DNA from: Saccharopolyspora aridisoli
GTDB lineage: Bacteria > Actinomycetota > Actinomycetes > Mycobacteriales > Pseudonocardiaceae
DNA length: 64,000 bases
Assembly (NCBI RefSeq): GCF_004348445.1
Contig: NZ_SMKV01000024.1
Span: 1-64,000, forward strand
Direction of reading: 5' to 3'
Part shown: positions 44,557 to 55,510 of the stretch, in pieces
Position numbering within the stretch: position 1 is the stretch's first letter
Layout: every line of letters starts with the position of its first letter
Notes under the pieces: generated by a model
Seen by the model: only the letters and a program-made list of their open reading frames with translations
Told to the model about the DNA's origin: nothing
The model's database searches: none
Position numbers and translations under genes: made by a program

Positions 44557-44787
44557 ATGTATCCGTTCCACTGGGTGCCGGCGGACGGAAGCCGGCACGC
44601 GAGCTTGGACAAGCGGCCGTGGGGCAACGCCTATCCGAGCGGCATGCTCGTCAGCACCTTGTGCAGCCAGGAAGTCGTGGCCGACGCGACCGAGGAGGCG
44701 TGGCTGTGGCAGACCTGCGGCGACTGCCATTCCGAGGCTCACCGGGTGGCTGCGGCGGTCCGCGAGGTCCCGCGCATGTCGGCCTAG
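44557..44787 (+). CDS. small Cys/His-rich (zinc-finger-like) protein
   Basis: 76-residue protein beginning MYPFHWVPADGSRH and carrying His/Cys pairs (STLCSQE, TCGDCHSEAH) that could bind one zinc ion. Similar short proteins are common in Pseudonocardiaceae next to XRE/DUF397 pairs. An ATG four codons upstream (44545) is possible but abuts the AAGAGGGG ribosome site, so 44557 is preferred. It diverges from the XRE gene. Function unknown. Confidence 0.65.
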   Translation: MYPFHWVPADGSRHASLDKRPWGNAYPSGMLVSTLCSQEVVADATEEAWLWQTCGDCHSEAHRVAAAVREVPRMSA

Positions 44788-44817
44788 CGAAATCTGGTGC
44801 AAGGGAACGGTTCTCGG

Positions 44818-45816
44818 TCAGTCGCGCTTGGCTCGGCTCGGTGCCACCCGGGGCGGCTCGTTGGGCTGCTTCGGGTACACCGGCGGCCACGGCGCGTCCT
44901 GCGCTCCGGCGGCGATGTCCCGGTCGTAGCGTTCCAGCAGCGGTTGGATCGACTGCGGCCGGGTGTCGGCCCACGGGTCACCGCGCTCGGCGAGCCGGTC
45001 TGGCACCGTGGCGATGGTCAGCTGGTCCGGGTCGATGCCGTCCAGCTCGTCCCACGCGATCGGTGTGGACACCTGCCCGCCCACCCGGGGACGGGCGCAC
45101 CAGGCGCCGAAAACCGTCTTGTGCGGAGCGTTCTGGTTGAAGTCGACGAAAACTCGCCGACCCCGCTCCTCCTTCCACCACTTCGCGGTGATCAGATCGG
45201 GGTGGCGGCGTTCGAGCTCGCGCGCCAGCGCCACGGCTGCGGCACGGACCCGGTAGCTGTCCCACTCGGGACGCAGCGGGACGTAGAGGTGCAGGCCGCG
45301 TGAGCCGGAGGTCTTCAGCCGCACGTCGATGCCGTCCTCGCGGAGGAGGTCGCGGGTGAGCACCGCGGTCTCGCACACCTCGGCGAAGCCGACTCCGGGC
45401 GACGGGTCGAGATCGATGCGCAGCTCGTCGATGAGCTCCGGCCGCCCTTCCTGGTAGGGCCACACGTGGAAGCCCAGGCAACCCATGTTGACCGCCCAGA
45501 CGACGTGCGCCAGATCAGCGGCCACGAGTGCGTGGCTGGTCGTCCCGTTGGGCGTTTCGACGACGGTCGTGCGCAGCCACTCCGGCGCCGAGGCGGGCAC
45601 CCGCTTCTGGAAGAACGACTTGCCGCTCGCCCCGTCGGGATGGCGCTCCATCAGCAGCGGGCGACCCCCCAGGGTGCTCAGGAGCGGGCCGGCCACCGCC
45701 CGGTAGTAGTTCACGAGGTCCAGCTTGGTCTCACCGCGGGTCTTGAAGAACACCTTGTTCGGATGCGACACCGATACCTCGGTGCCCCCGATGTCCAGCT
45801 TCACGGCCTCGCTCAC
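44818..45816 (-). CDS. LigD-type primase-polymerase (stand-alone Pol domain)
   Basis: 332-residue archaeo-eukaryotic primase-family polymerase like the Pol domain of bacterial LigD. Seen: catalytic LRIDLDPSPG near 133-142, SGSRGLHLYVPL near 168-179, and VDFNQN near 221, all needed for metal-dependent nucleotide addition. There is no ligase or nuclease domain, and no Ku gene is in the window. It would fill gaps or add ribonucleotides during end joining or repair. It precedes a hydrolase gene on the same strand by 122 bp with a terminator between, so it is transcribed separately. Starts at the ATG/GTG at 45816. Confidence 0.88.
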   Translation of the reverse strand: MSEAVKLDIGGTEVSVSHPNKVFFKTRGETKLDLVNYYRAVAGPLLSTLGGRPLLMERHPDGASGKSFFQKRVPASAPEWLRTTVVETPNGTTSHALVAADLAHVVWAVNMGCLGFHVWPYQEGRPELIDELRIDLDPSPGVGFAEVCETAVLTRDLLREDGIDVRLKTSGSRGLHLYVPLRPEWDSYRVRAAAVALARELERRHPDLITAKWWKEERGRRVFVDFNQNAPHKTVFGAWCARPRVGGQVSTPIAWDELDGIDPDQLTIATVPDRLAERGDPWADTRPQSIQPLLERYDRDIAAGAQDAPWPPVYPKQPNEPPRVAPSRAKRD

Positions 45817-45900
45817 GACGACCTCCGGTGCTCGCGCTCCCGGCAGTCAGAGTAGGCGGGGGCTCCGACGACCGCAGCCACATCGGTGCGCACGCCGGGC

Positions 45901-45932
45901 GCGGGGGAAGTCCCACCGGGAACTTCCCCCGC
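45901..45932 (-). terminator. hairpin terminator after the MBL-fold gene
   Basis: Perfect 11-bp stem GCGGGGGAAGT / ACTTCCCCCGC with a 10-nt loop, 6 bp beyond the stop of the minus-strand MBL-fold gene. Confidence 0.7.
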
Positions 45933-45938
45933 CGTCCA

Positions 45939-46616
45939 TCACCAGCCGCGTTCGCGCCACTCGGCGAGCTTGGGACGCTCGGCGCCGAGGGTGGAGTCGT
46001 CGCCGTGGCCAGGGTAGAACCAGGTGTCGTCCGGCAGTTCGCCGAAGACCCGGGTCTCCACGTCGTCCACCAGCGACGTGAAGTCCTCCCGCGAGGTCGT
46101 GCGGCCCACCCCGCCCGGGAACAGCGAGTCGCCGGTGAACAGGTGCGGGTGGCCCGCCGGGTCCCGGTAGACCAGGGCGATCGAACCCGGCGTGTGCCCG
46201 CGCAGGTGGATCACCGACAGCTCCGAGTCGCCGACCGCGATGGTGTCGCCGTGCTCGACCAGGTGGTCCGGCGGCACCGGCAGCTCGTCGGCGTCGGCGG
46301 GGTGCGCCACGGTGAAGCAGCCGGTCGCGCCGGCCACGGCGCCCAGCGCCTGCCAGTGGTCGCCGTGCTGGTGGGTGGTGACGATGGTGCGCAGCCGGGG
46401 CCGCCGCTCGTCGTGACCGAGCAGGTCGCTCAGCCGTTCGGGGTCGTTGGCCGCGTCCACCAGCAACGCGTCCCCGGTGTTCTTGCACACCAGGAGGTAG
46501 GCGTTGTTGTCCATCGGGCCGACCGAGATCTTGGTGATGGTCAGCGCGTCCAGGTCCCGGCGCGCGGCCGCGCCGCCGGGCTCCACGTGTCCGGTGTACT
46601 CAGCTTGAAGCTCCAC
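45939..46616 (-). CDS. metallo-beta-lactamase-fold hydrolase (glyoxalase II-like)
   Basis: 225-residue MBL-fold protein. Metal motifs are complete: THQHGDH near 101-107, RGHTPGS near 159, FTGDSLF near 180, and YPGHGDD near 208. This resembles glyoxalase II or persulfide dioxygenase-like hydrolases, acting on a thiol ester in the cytoplasm; the thiol in such organisms is mycothiol. The start is a GTG. It is 48 bp downstream of the DinB/MDMPI gene, so the two form a unit, and both sit beside uvrA, an arrangement I recall from other actinomycetes. Substrate unknown. Confidence 0.83.
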   Translation of the reverse strand: MELQAEYTGHVEPGGAAARRDLDALTITKISVGPMDNNAYLLVCKNTGDALLVDAANDPERLSDLLGHDERRPRLRTIVTTHQHGDHWQALGAVAGATGCFTVAHPADADELPVPPDHLVEHGDTIAVGDSELSVIHLRGHTPGSIALVYRDPAGHPHLFTGDSLFPGGVGRTTSREDFTSLVDDVETRVFGELPDDTWFYPGHGDDSTLGAERPKLAEWRERGW

Positions 46617-46664
46617 GCCCGTGAGCCTAACGCCCGCGGCCCGGCGTCGGCCGCAAGATCGGGC

Positions 46665-47426
46665 TCACAGCCACTCGGGCAGTTCGGGTGCGTCGCCGCG
46701 CAGCTCGCCGGGGCCCGTGCGACCGAGCAGCCAGCCCAGCATCGGGCCGGGCTCGCCGGAGACAGCCGCCGGTCGCGACGTGGTGCCTCGCAGGTCCCAA
46801 CCGCGGCGGTGATCGCCGAAGTCGACCTCCAGCGTGAGCGCGGGCACGTCCAGTCGCCCACCGAAGAACTGGACCACGTCCTCCAGCAACATCTCGGCAT
46901 CGGCGGTGGGGATGTCGGTGAAGTCCACGTCGTGGTCGAGGTCGACCAGGTGCACCCAGAGCTCCAGCAGCCGAAGCCGCGGGACGTGGAGAGCGGGGAT
47001 GACGTCGCCGCCGGAGAGGGAGACCTCGGCAGTCCAGTCGGAATCGGGCATGTCCCGAGCCGCCACGGCGAACCGGTCGCTGGAGGCGATCAGGTCCTCC
47101 ATCAGCAGCAGGTGGCTGCGCGAGGAGCCTTCCTCGATGTCCTGGTCGCGGTCCTCGCGGCTGGCGTACATCGGGTGCTCGATGCCGGTGCGGGCCCACA
47201 GCAGGAGGTTGCAGCAGGCGTCGGCGTTGCGGGCCAGGTGGGTGAGCACGTGCGAACGGCTCCAGCCCGGCAGCAGGCTGGGTTGCCGGACCGAGATCTC
47301 GTCGAGGCCGGACGCGGAGCGCACCAGGACCTCCGTGGCGTGCCGCACGGCGGCTCGCCGGTTCGTGACCTCGTCTGCCAGGGCGGCAGCGGACCATCGG
47401 CCGGTACCGAGGACGATGTCAGCCAT
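46665..47426 (-). CDS. DinB/mycothiol-dependent maleylpyruvate isomerase family protein
   Basis: 253-residue MDMPI-type protein. The N-terminal DinB-like four-helix domain has GWSRSHVLTHLARNAD near 54-69, where His62 is one of the usual zinc ligands; further ligands are expected in ELWVHLVDL near 155-163. The C-terminal part is a small mixed domain. Mycothiol is the cofactor known for the family, the reaction here unknown. It is divergent from uvrA across 349 bp and in one unit with the MBL-fold hydrolase, both of which could handle mycothiol adducts. Confidence 0.78.
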   Translation of the reverse strand: MADIVLGTGRWSAAALADEVTNRRAAVRHATEVLVRSASGLDEISVRQPSLLPGWSRSHVLTHLARNADACCNLLLWARTGIEHPMYASREDRDQDIEEGSSRSHLLLMEDLIASSDRFAVAARDMPDSDWTAEVSLSGGDVIPALHVPRLRLLELWVHLVDLDHDVDFTDIPTADAEMLLEDVVQFFGGRLDVPALTLEVDFGDHRRGWDLRGTTSRPAAVSGEPGPMLGWLLGRTGPGELRGDAPELPEWL

Positions 47427-47775
47427 GGCTCTACCTCACGTGGGGGAGAGGGGGAGGGTCGATTCGGCGAGAACGTGAAGCCCTGAGCGTAAAGGTGCAG
47501 GACACATCGGGGACAGTGCCCAATGCGGGCGACTTTGCGTATCGTCGTGAGGGGCAGCCACCGCCGGATCACGCAGCATCTCACACGTTGGGGTGACGGC
47601 CGGTGAAGGTGCTCGGTACCGGAAGCCGTCGGTCCGAGACTGTCGGTGGCCCCGAATAGCATGGACGTCGCAACGTCGCGACCTGATGCCGCGCCGGCGG
47701 TCCCGCTGCCTGAAGCAGGCGGCCGCTCGCAGTCGGCGCGCTCGCGCAACACCAGAACTTCTCGAAGGGATCACC
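47427..47775. promoter_or_regulatory. divergent promoter gap before uvrA
   Basis: 349 bp between the MDMPI-type gene and uvrA. I looked for a LexA box of the actinobacterial type (GAACnnnnGTTC) and did not see one. The uvrA frame stays open back to 47593 but that stretch has no ribosome site, so it is not counted as coding. No RNA structure recognised. Confidence 0.5.
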
Positions 47776-50628
<2,853 letters not shown>

Positions 50629-50811
50629 ATGCCAGTCGGGCACCCACCAGGGCACCCATTCCAACGTGTTTGTAACCTTTCCGCCAATGCGCGGGTCGCC
50701 ACCACATGGCGGCCCGCGCTTGGACTGCCCGCGGTGAACGTCATCGGGCGCCGCACTCCTGGCGTCCGCTGACGCGAGAGTTCCCGCGCCACAAGCGGAA
50801 AGGGAGTGCCC

Positions 50812-52260
50812 GTGGAAGCGCTCAACGACGCGATCGTCGCGCTGAACGACACGTTCTGGCTTTACATCATCATCCCCGTGCTCGCGGTGCTGAGCCTGTA
50901 CTTCACCGTTCGCTCGAAAGCCGTGCAGATCCGGATGATCCCCGAGATGATCCGCGCGATGGGCGGCAAGGCCGAGATCGCCGAAGACGGCCGGAAGGCG
51001 ATCTCGTCGTTCCAGGCGTTCGCGATCTCCGCCGCCGCCCGCATCGGAACCGGCAACATCGCAGGCGTGGCCACCGCCATCGCGCTGGGCGGCCCGGGTG
51101 CGGTGTTCTGGATGTGGACGATGGGTCTGATCGTGGGCGCGGCCAGCTTCGTGGAATCCACCCTCGCGCAGCTCTACAAGGTGCGGGACGAGTCCGGTTT
51201 CCGCGGCGGCCCGGCCTACTACATGCTGCACGGCCTGCGGGCGCGCTGGATGGGCGTGCTCTTCGCCGTGGTCATCACGGTGACGTTCGGCTTCGTGTTC
51301 ACCGCCGTGCAGGCCAACACGATCGTCGACGCCGTCGTCACGTCGGCCGAAGCCACCGGCATGGGTTCGAACGGCTGGATGCAGCCGGTCCTGGGCGTGG
51401 CGCTGGTCGCGCTGACCGCGCTGATCATCTTCGGTGGCGTGCGCCGGATCGCGCAGACGGCGGAGCTGCTGGTGCCGTTCATGGCCGGTCTCTACATGCT
51501 GCTCGGCCTGATCATCGTGGTGCTCAACATCGACGCGGTGCCCGGCGTCATCGCGCAGATCTTCGCGCACGCCTTCGGTTTCGAGGCGATCGCGGGCGGC
51601 GGCATCGGTGCGGCGATCGTGCAGGGCGTGCGGCGGGGCATGTTCTCCAACGAGGCCGGTCTGGGTTCGGCCCCGAACGCCGGTGCCACCGCCTCGGTGA
51701 GCCACCCGGTCAAGCAGGGCCTGGTGCAGACCCTCGGTGTCTACGTGGACACGCTGCTGGTGTGCTCGACCACGGCGTTCATCGTGCTGCTGTCCAACCC
51801 GACCTTCGGTGACGAGGACCGCGGCGCCTCGATGACCCAGACGGCGCTGCAGAACAACCTCGGCGACTGGTCGCTGCACCTGATGACGCTGATCATCCTG
51901 CTGGTGGCGTTCACCTCGGTGCTGGGCAACTACTACTACGGCGAGTCCAACGTGGGCTTCCTGACCCGCAGCAGAGCGATGCGGGCCGGCTACAAGTGGG
52001 GCGTGCTGGTCGTGGTCTTCCTGGGCGCGATCGGATCCTCGGACCTGATCTGGAACCTCGCCGACACCACGATGGGCGTCATGGCCCTGGTCAACCTCGC
52101 CGCCATCGCTCCGCTGAGCGCGGTCGCGTTGAAGCTGCTGCGCGACTACAACGAGCAGCGCGAGCAGGGCCTCGACCCGGTCTTCACCCGGGACCGCCTG
52201 CCGGAGCTGACCGGCGTCGAGTGCTGGGAGCCCCGGGACCCGGTCAAGGCCGAAGCCTAG
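50812..52260 (+). CDS. sodium:alanine symporter (AGCS family)
   Basis: 482-residue membrane transporter with about eleven hydrophobic segments. Family marks: AISAAARIGTGNIAGVATAI near 66-85, RGGPAYYMLHGL near 133, and GMFSNEAGLGSAPNAGA near 277-293. It would import alanine or glycine together with sodium. GTG at 50812 follows AGGGAG by 5 nt; the GTG two codons before overlaps that site. It is 183 bp from uvrA, so probably separate, and a 13-bp terminator stem follows it. The solute is inferred from the family. Confidence 0.9.
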   Translation: MEALNDAIVALNDTFWLYIIIPVLAVLSLYFTVRSKAVQIRMIPEMIRAMGGKAEIAEDGRKAISSFQAFAISAAARIGTGNIAGVATAIALGGPGAVFWMWTMGLIVGAASFVESTLAQLYKVRDESGFRGGPAYYMLHGLRARWMGVLFAVVITVTFGFVFTAVQANTIVDAVVTSAEATGMGSNGWMQPVLGVALVALTALIIFGGVRRIAQTAELLVPFMAGLYMLLGLIIVVLNIDAVPGVIAQIFAHAFGFEAIAGGGIGAAIVQGVRRGMFSNEAGLGSAPNAGATASVSHPVKQGLVQTLGVYVDTLLVCSTTAFIVLLSNPTFGDEDRGASMTQTALQNNLGDWSLHLMTLIILLVAFTSVLGNYYYGESNVGFLTRSRAMRAGYKWGVLVVVFLGAIGSSDLIWNLADTTMGVMALVNLAAIAPLSAVALKLLRDYNEQREQGLDPVFTRDRLPELTGVECWEPRDPVKAEA

Positions 52261-52272
52261 GGCAGAGCCGGT

Positions 52273-52304
52273 GGGTGGGGTCCGGGCCGGTCCGGACCCC
52301 ACCC
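52273..52304. terminator. bidirectional hairpin terminator
   Basis: GGGTGGGGTCCGG (52273-52285) pairs perfectly with CCGGACCCCACCC (52292-52304) around a 6-nt loop, between the convergent symporter and hexosaminidase genes. Confidence 0.85.
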
Positions 52305-52329
52305 GCGTCGTTCCTGGCGCGAGCACCGC

Positions 52330-53796
52330 TCAGCGAGGTCTGCCCTCGATACCGGGACGCAGCTGCCAGGGGTAGGGGCCGTCGAGGGGCCGGTACTCGA
52401 CGCCGTAGGCGTCCAGGCGCGGCAGGTGGTGGTGTGCGAGGCGGTGGTGGAACTCCGCCGGGTCCCGCTCGTTGCTCCAGGCGACCTCGGCGAACGCGCA
52501 CAGCCGGGGGAAAGCGGCGTAGTCGATGCGGGCGGCGGAGTCGAGCTGCTCGGTCCACACCTGCGCCTGCAGGCCGAGAACGCGTTCGGTCGGCGGCTCG
52601 TAGGCGTAGACGTTCTCCAGGGTGTTGAGGAACCCGACCGGGATCGGCTCGTCGGGCTCGTCCGATTGCCGGTGGTCCAGGTAGAAGTGCGTTTCCGGGC
52701 ACAGCAGCACATCGTTGCCGGCTTCGGCCGCGCGGGCGACCGCCTGCACGTCCTGCCAGCTCAGCACGATGGTTTCCGTCGGCAGCGAGACCAGTTGCAT
52801 GGCGTCGTCCCACGCCGATGTGCGGCGGCCGTGATCGTGCACGTGCTCCAGCAACCGCCGCAGCAGTGCGCCGTGCGCCGACGTGGCGCCTGGGACCTCG
52901 TCGCCGCCGAGGCAGATCACCGGCGACGGGAAGATGGACATCACGTGGTCCAGCACGTCGCGGAAGAAGTCCACGGTGGCCCGCCGGGGAGCCAGGATCC
53001 GGTCGCTGACCCCCCACGAGTCCCACACGCCAACGGGGCCGCCGGCACCCAGGTCGGGGTAGGCGGCGATGGCGGCCTGGCTGTGCCCGGGGACGTCGAT
53101 CTCGGGCACCACCGTGATGTGGTGCTCGGCGGCGTAGGAAACGATCTCCAGCAGGTCTTCGGTGGTGTAGTAGCCGCCGTGCGGCTGCCGGTCGTACTCG
53201 GGCACCTCGCCGCGGCCGACCATGGAACGCTCGCGCCACGAGCCGATGCGGGTCAGCTCCGGGTGCTGCGGGACCTCGATGCGCCAGCCCTGGTCGTCGG
53301 TGAGGTGCAGGTGCAGGACGTTGAGCTTGTGCATCGCCAGCAGGTCGACGAACCGCAGGACCTCTCGCTTGGCCACGAAGTGCCGGGCGACGTCGAGGTG
53401 GCAGCCGCGCCAGCCGAACCGGGGGTGGTCCTCGATCACCCCGCACGGCAACGAGAGCGGCTCGTCGTGGATGGGGGCGCGGCGGAACGCGTCCGGCGGG
53501 AGCAGCTGCCGGAGCGTCTGCGCCGCGTGGTGCGCGGCGGCGGTGTGCTGCGCGGTCACCACGGCCTTGGCGGGGCTGATCTCCAGGCGGTGGCCGTCGA
53601 TGTGGGGATCGATGCGGAACTCGATGGTGGGCTTGGCGGCGAGCGGCAGCGGAAGTCCCGTCGCGGCACCGACGTGCCTGCGGAACCACCGCGCCACGCT
53701 CGGGTCACCGCCGACGCTGGTGCGGATGTCCAGCGACAGCTGCCCTGGGGCGCACTCGACGCGCCGCGGACGCGGCAGCAGCGAGTGGAAGCTCAT
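52330..53796 (-). CDS. GH20 beta-N-acetylhexosaminidase (DasD-like)
   Basis: 488-residue glycoside hydrolase family 20 enzyme removing terminal N-acetylglucosamine from chito-oligosaccharides. An N-terminal GH20b domain (to about 115) is followed by the TIM barrel with GWRGCHLDVARHF, HLHLTDDQGWR near 160-170, the catalytic Asp-Glu in GGDEVPG near 297, and a late WTEQ segment. There is no signal peptide, so it works in the cytoplasm on imported sugars. Its ATG overlaps the stop of the second permease (ATGA), which ties it to the transporter, as in the das operon of Streptomyces. Confidence 0.9.
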   Translation of the reverse strand: MSFHSLLPRPRRVECAPGQLSLDIRTSVGGDPSVARWFRRHVGAATGLPLPLAAKPTIEFRIDPHIDGHRLEISPAKAVVTAQHTAAAHHAAQTLRQLLPPDAFRRAPIHDEPLSLPCGVIEDHPRFGWRGCHLDVARHFVAKREVLRFVDLLAMHKLNVLHLHLTDDQGWRIEVPQHPELTRIGSWRERSMVGRGEVPEYDRQPHGGYYTTEDLLEIVSYAAEHHITVVPEIDVPGHSQAAIAAYPDLGAGGPVGVWDSWGVSDRILAPRRATVDFFRDVLDHVMSIFPSPVICLGGDEVPGATSAHGALLRRLLEHVHDHGRRTSAWDDAMQLVSLPTETIVLSWQDVQAVARAAEAGNDVLLCPETHFYLDHRQSDEPDEPIPVGFLNTLENVYAYEPPTERVLGLQAQVWTEQLDSAARIDYAAFPRLCAFAEVAWSNERDPAEFHHRLAHHHLPRLDAYGVEYRPLDGPYPWQLRPGIEGRPR

Positions 53797-54632
53797 CCCT
53801 TCACCGCGCCGGAGAGTCCCGACACCAGGTTCCGCTGGACGAGCACGAAGAAGATCAGAACCGGAATGGTCATCAGCGTGGAGCCTGCCATGATCGCGCC
53901 CCAGTCGTTGCCCTGCGGGCTGAAGAATACCAGGATCGCCATCGGCAGCGTCTGGTTCTCCGTCGCCGAGATGATGAACGTTCTGGCGAACAGGAAGTCG
54001 TTCCACGCGTGGATGAACGACAACACGCTGGTGGCAACGAGTCCCGGAGCCACGAGCGGGAACAGCACCTGCCAGACGAACCGCGTGCGGCTCGCGCCGT
54101 CGAGAGTGGCCGCTTCCTCCAGCTCCACCGGGACGGCGGCGACGAATCCGCGCAGCATCCAGATGGCCAAGGGCAGGCTGAACGCCAGGTGCACCAGCAC
54201 GAGCGAACCCAGGTGGTTGAGCCCGAAAGCCGGTGCCGCCGAACCGACTTGGCGCATCAGGAAGAACAGCGGGATGGTCAGGGCCTCCACCGGGACCATC
54301 TGCGCCACCAGCAGCATGAGCAGCAGCACGGCACGACCCTTGATCCGGAACCGGGTCAGCGCCACCGCAGCGAGGAACGACATCAGCAGCGACAGCAGGA
54401 CCACGGCGCCTGCGACGAGGAGGCTGTTGAGGAAGTAGCCGCCCAGTCCGTCGACGGTGAGGACCCGGCGGAACCCGTCCAGGGTCGGCGCGGTGGTCCA
54501 GGGGCGCGGATCGGCGGTCTGGAGTTCGGCTTCCGGTTTGAATGCCGAAAGCACCATCCAGTAGAGCGGAAACGCCACCAGGACCGCGATCACGACCGCG
54601 GCGGTGTTGGCGACGGCGCGTGGACGTCTCAT
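53793..54632 (-). CDS. sugar ABC transporter permease (MalG type)
   Basis: 279-residue inner-membrane permease with six hydrophobic segments and the EAA loop EEAATLDGASRTRFVWQV (about 192-209), which contacts the ATPase. It belongs with the preceding permease and binding protein to a CUT1 carbohydrate importer. ATGA overlaps connect it to both neighbours. No ATPase gene is present in the operon, so a shared MsiK-type ATPase encoded elsewhere is expected, as known for Streptomyces sugar importers. Confidence 0.9.
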   Translation of the reverse strand: MRRPRAVANTAAVVIAVLVAFPLYWMVLSAFKPEAELQTADPRPWTTAPTLDGFRRVLTVDGLGGYFLNSLLVAGAVVLLSLLMSFLAAVALTRFRIKGRAVLLLMLLVAQMVPVEALTIPLFFLMRQVGSAAPAFGLNHLGSLVLVHLAFSLPLAIWMLRGFVAAVPVELEEAATLDGASRTRFVWQVLFPLVAPGLVATSVLSFIHAWNDFLFARTFIISATENQTLPMAILVFFSPQGNDWGAIMAGSTLMTIPVLIFFVLVQRNLVSGLSGAVKG

Positions 54633-55510
54633 GACAGGACCCCGTTCCCGCGCTGCGCCCGCAGGTAGAGCAGCGTGATCAACAGCAGCAGCGCGGTCAT
54701 CACCACGCCGATCGCCGAGCCCAGACCGTAGTTCGAGGCCGCGAACGCCTCCTGGTAGGCGTAGACGTTGAGCACCATGTTCTGCCCGGCGACACCGCCG
54801 CCGTTGGTCATCACGTAGACCTGCGTGAACACCTTGAAATCCCAGATGATCGATTGGATGGTGGCGATGACCAGCACCGGGCGCAGCATCGGCAGCAGCA
54901 CGCTGCGCGTGGTCCGCCACGTCGAAGCCCCGTCCAGCGCGGCGGCCTCCACCACCTCGCCCGGAATCCCGATGAGCCCCGCGTAAGTGGTGACGAGCAC
55001 GAACGGGAAGGAACACCAGATCACCTCGGCGGCCACCAAGCCGAAGGCGAGGTACTTGTCGTAGGTCCACGACATGCCCTCGGCACCGCTGATGCCGATG
55101 CCGGTCAGCGCCTCGTTGATCAGCCCGAAGTCCTGGTCGAACAGGAACAGCCACACCGTCGAGCCGGCCACCGCGGGCGTGGCCCAGGCACCGATGGCCG
55201 CCAGGAACAGCATGATCCGGGGCAGCGGCGAGACCTTGGTGGCCAGCACCGCCAGCCCGATGCCGGTCACCAGGCTTCCCAGCACGCAGATCGCGGCGAA
55301 GACGCATGTCTGCAGCAGGATCGTCCAGAAGTGCGCGTCACCGAGCAGCGCCAGGTAGTTGCCCGCGCCCAGGAACTCCAGCGGCGCACCGCCGGAAGCC
55401 TGCGCCTGGCCGTACTCGTAGAGCGAGATCTGCACCAGCTGGTACAGCGGGTAGCCCATCATGCCGACGAGCAGCAGCGCCGCCGGTGCCAGGTAGAGCA
55501 GCGCCATCAT
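54629..55510 (-). CDS. sugar ABC transporter permease (MalF type)
   Basis: 293-residue permease with six hydrophobic segments and the EAA loop VVEAAALDGASTWRTTRSV (about 184-202). First permease of the same CUT1 importer. Starts at the ATG overlapping the binding-protein stop (ATGA); a second ATG follows directly. Chito-oligosaccharide or N,N'-diacetylchitobiose is the likely cargo because of the hexosaminidase, but this rests on context. Confidence 0.9.
   Translation of the reverse strand: MMALLYLAPAALLLVGMMGYPLYQLVQISLYEYGQAQASGGAPLEFLGAGNYLALLGDAHFWTILLQTCVFAAICVLGSLVTGIGLAVLATKVSPLPRIMLFLAAIGAWATPAVAGSTVWLFLFDQDFGLINEALTGIGISGAEGMSWTYDKYLAFGLVAAEVIWCSFPFVLVTTYAGLIGIPGEVVEAAALDGASTWRTTRSVLLPMLRPVLVIATIQSIIWDFKVFTQVYVMTNGGGVAGQNMVLNVYAYQEAFAASNYGLGSAIGVVMTALLLLITLLYLRAQRGNGVLS

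Noticed and set aside
47427-47775. LexA (SOS) box before uvrA
   Set aside because: No GAACnnnnGTTC dyad found in the gap by eye.
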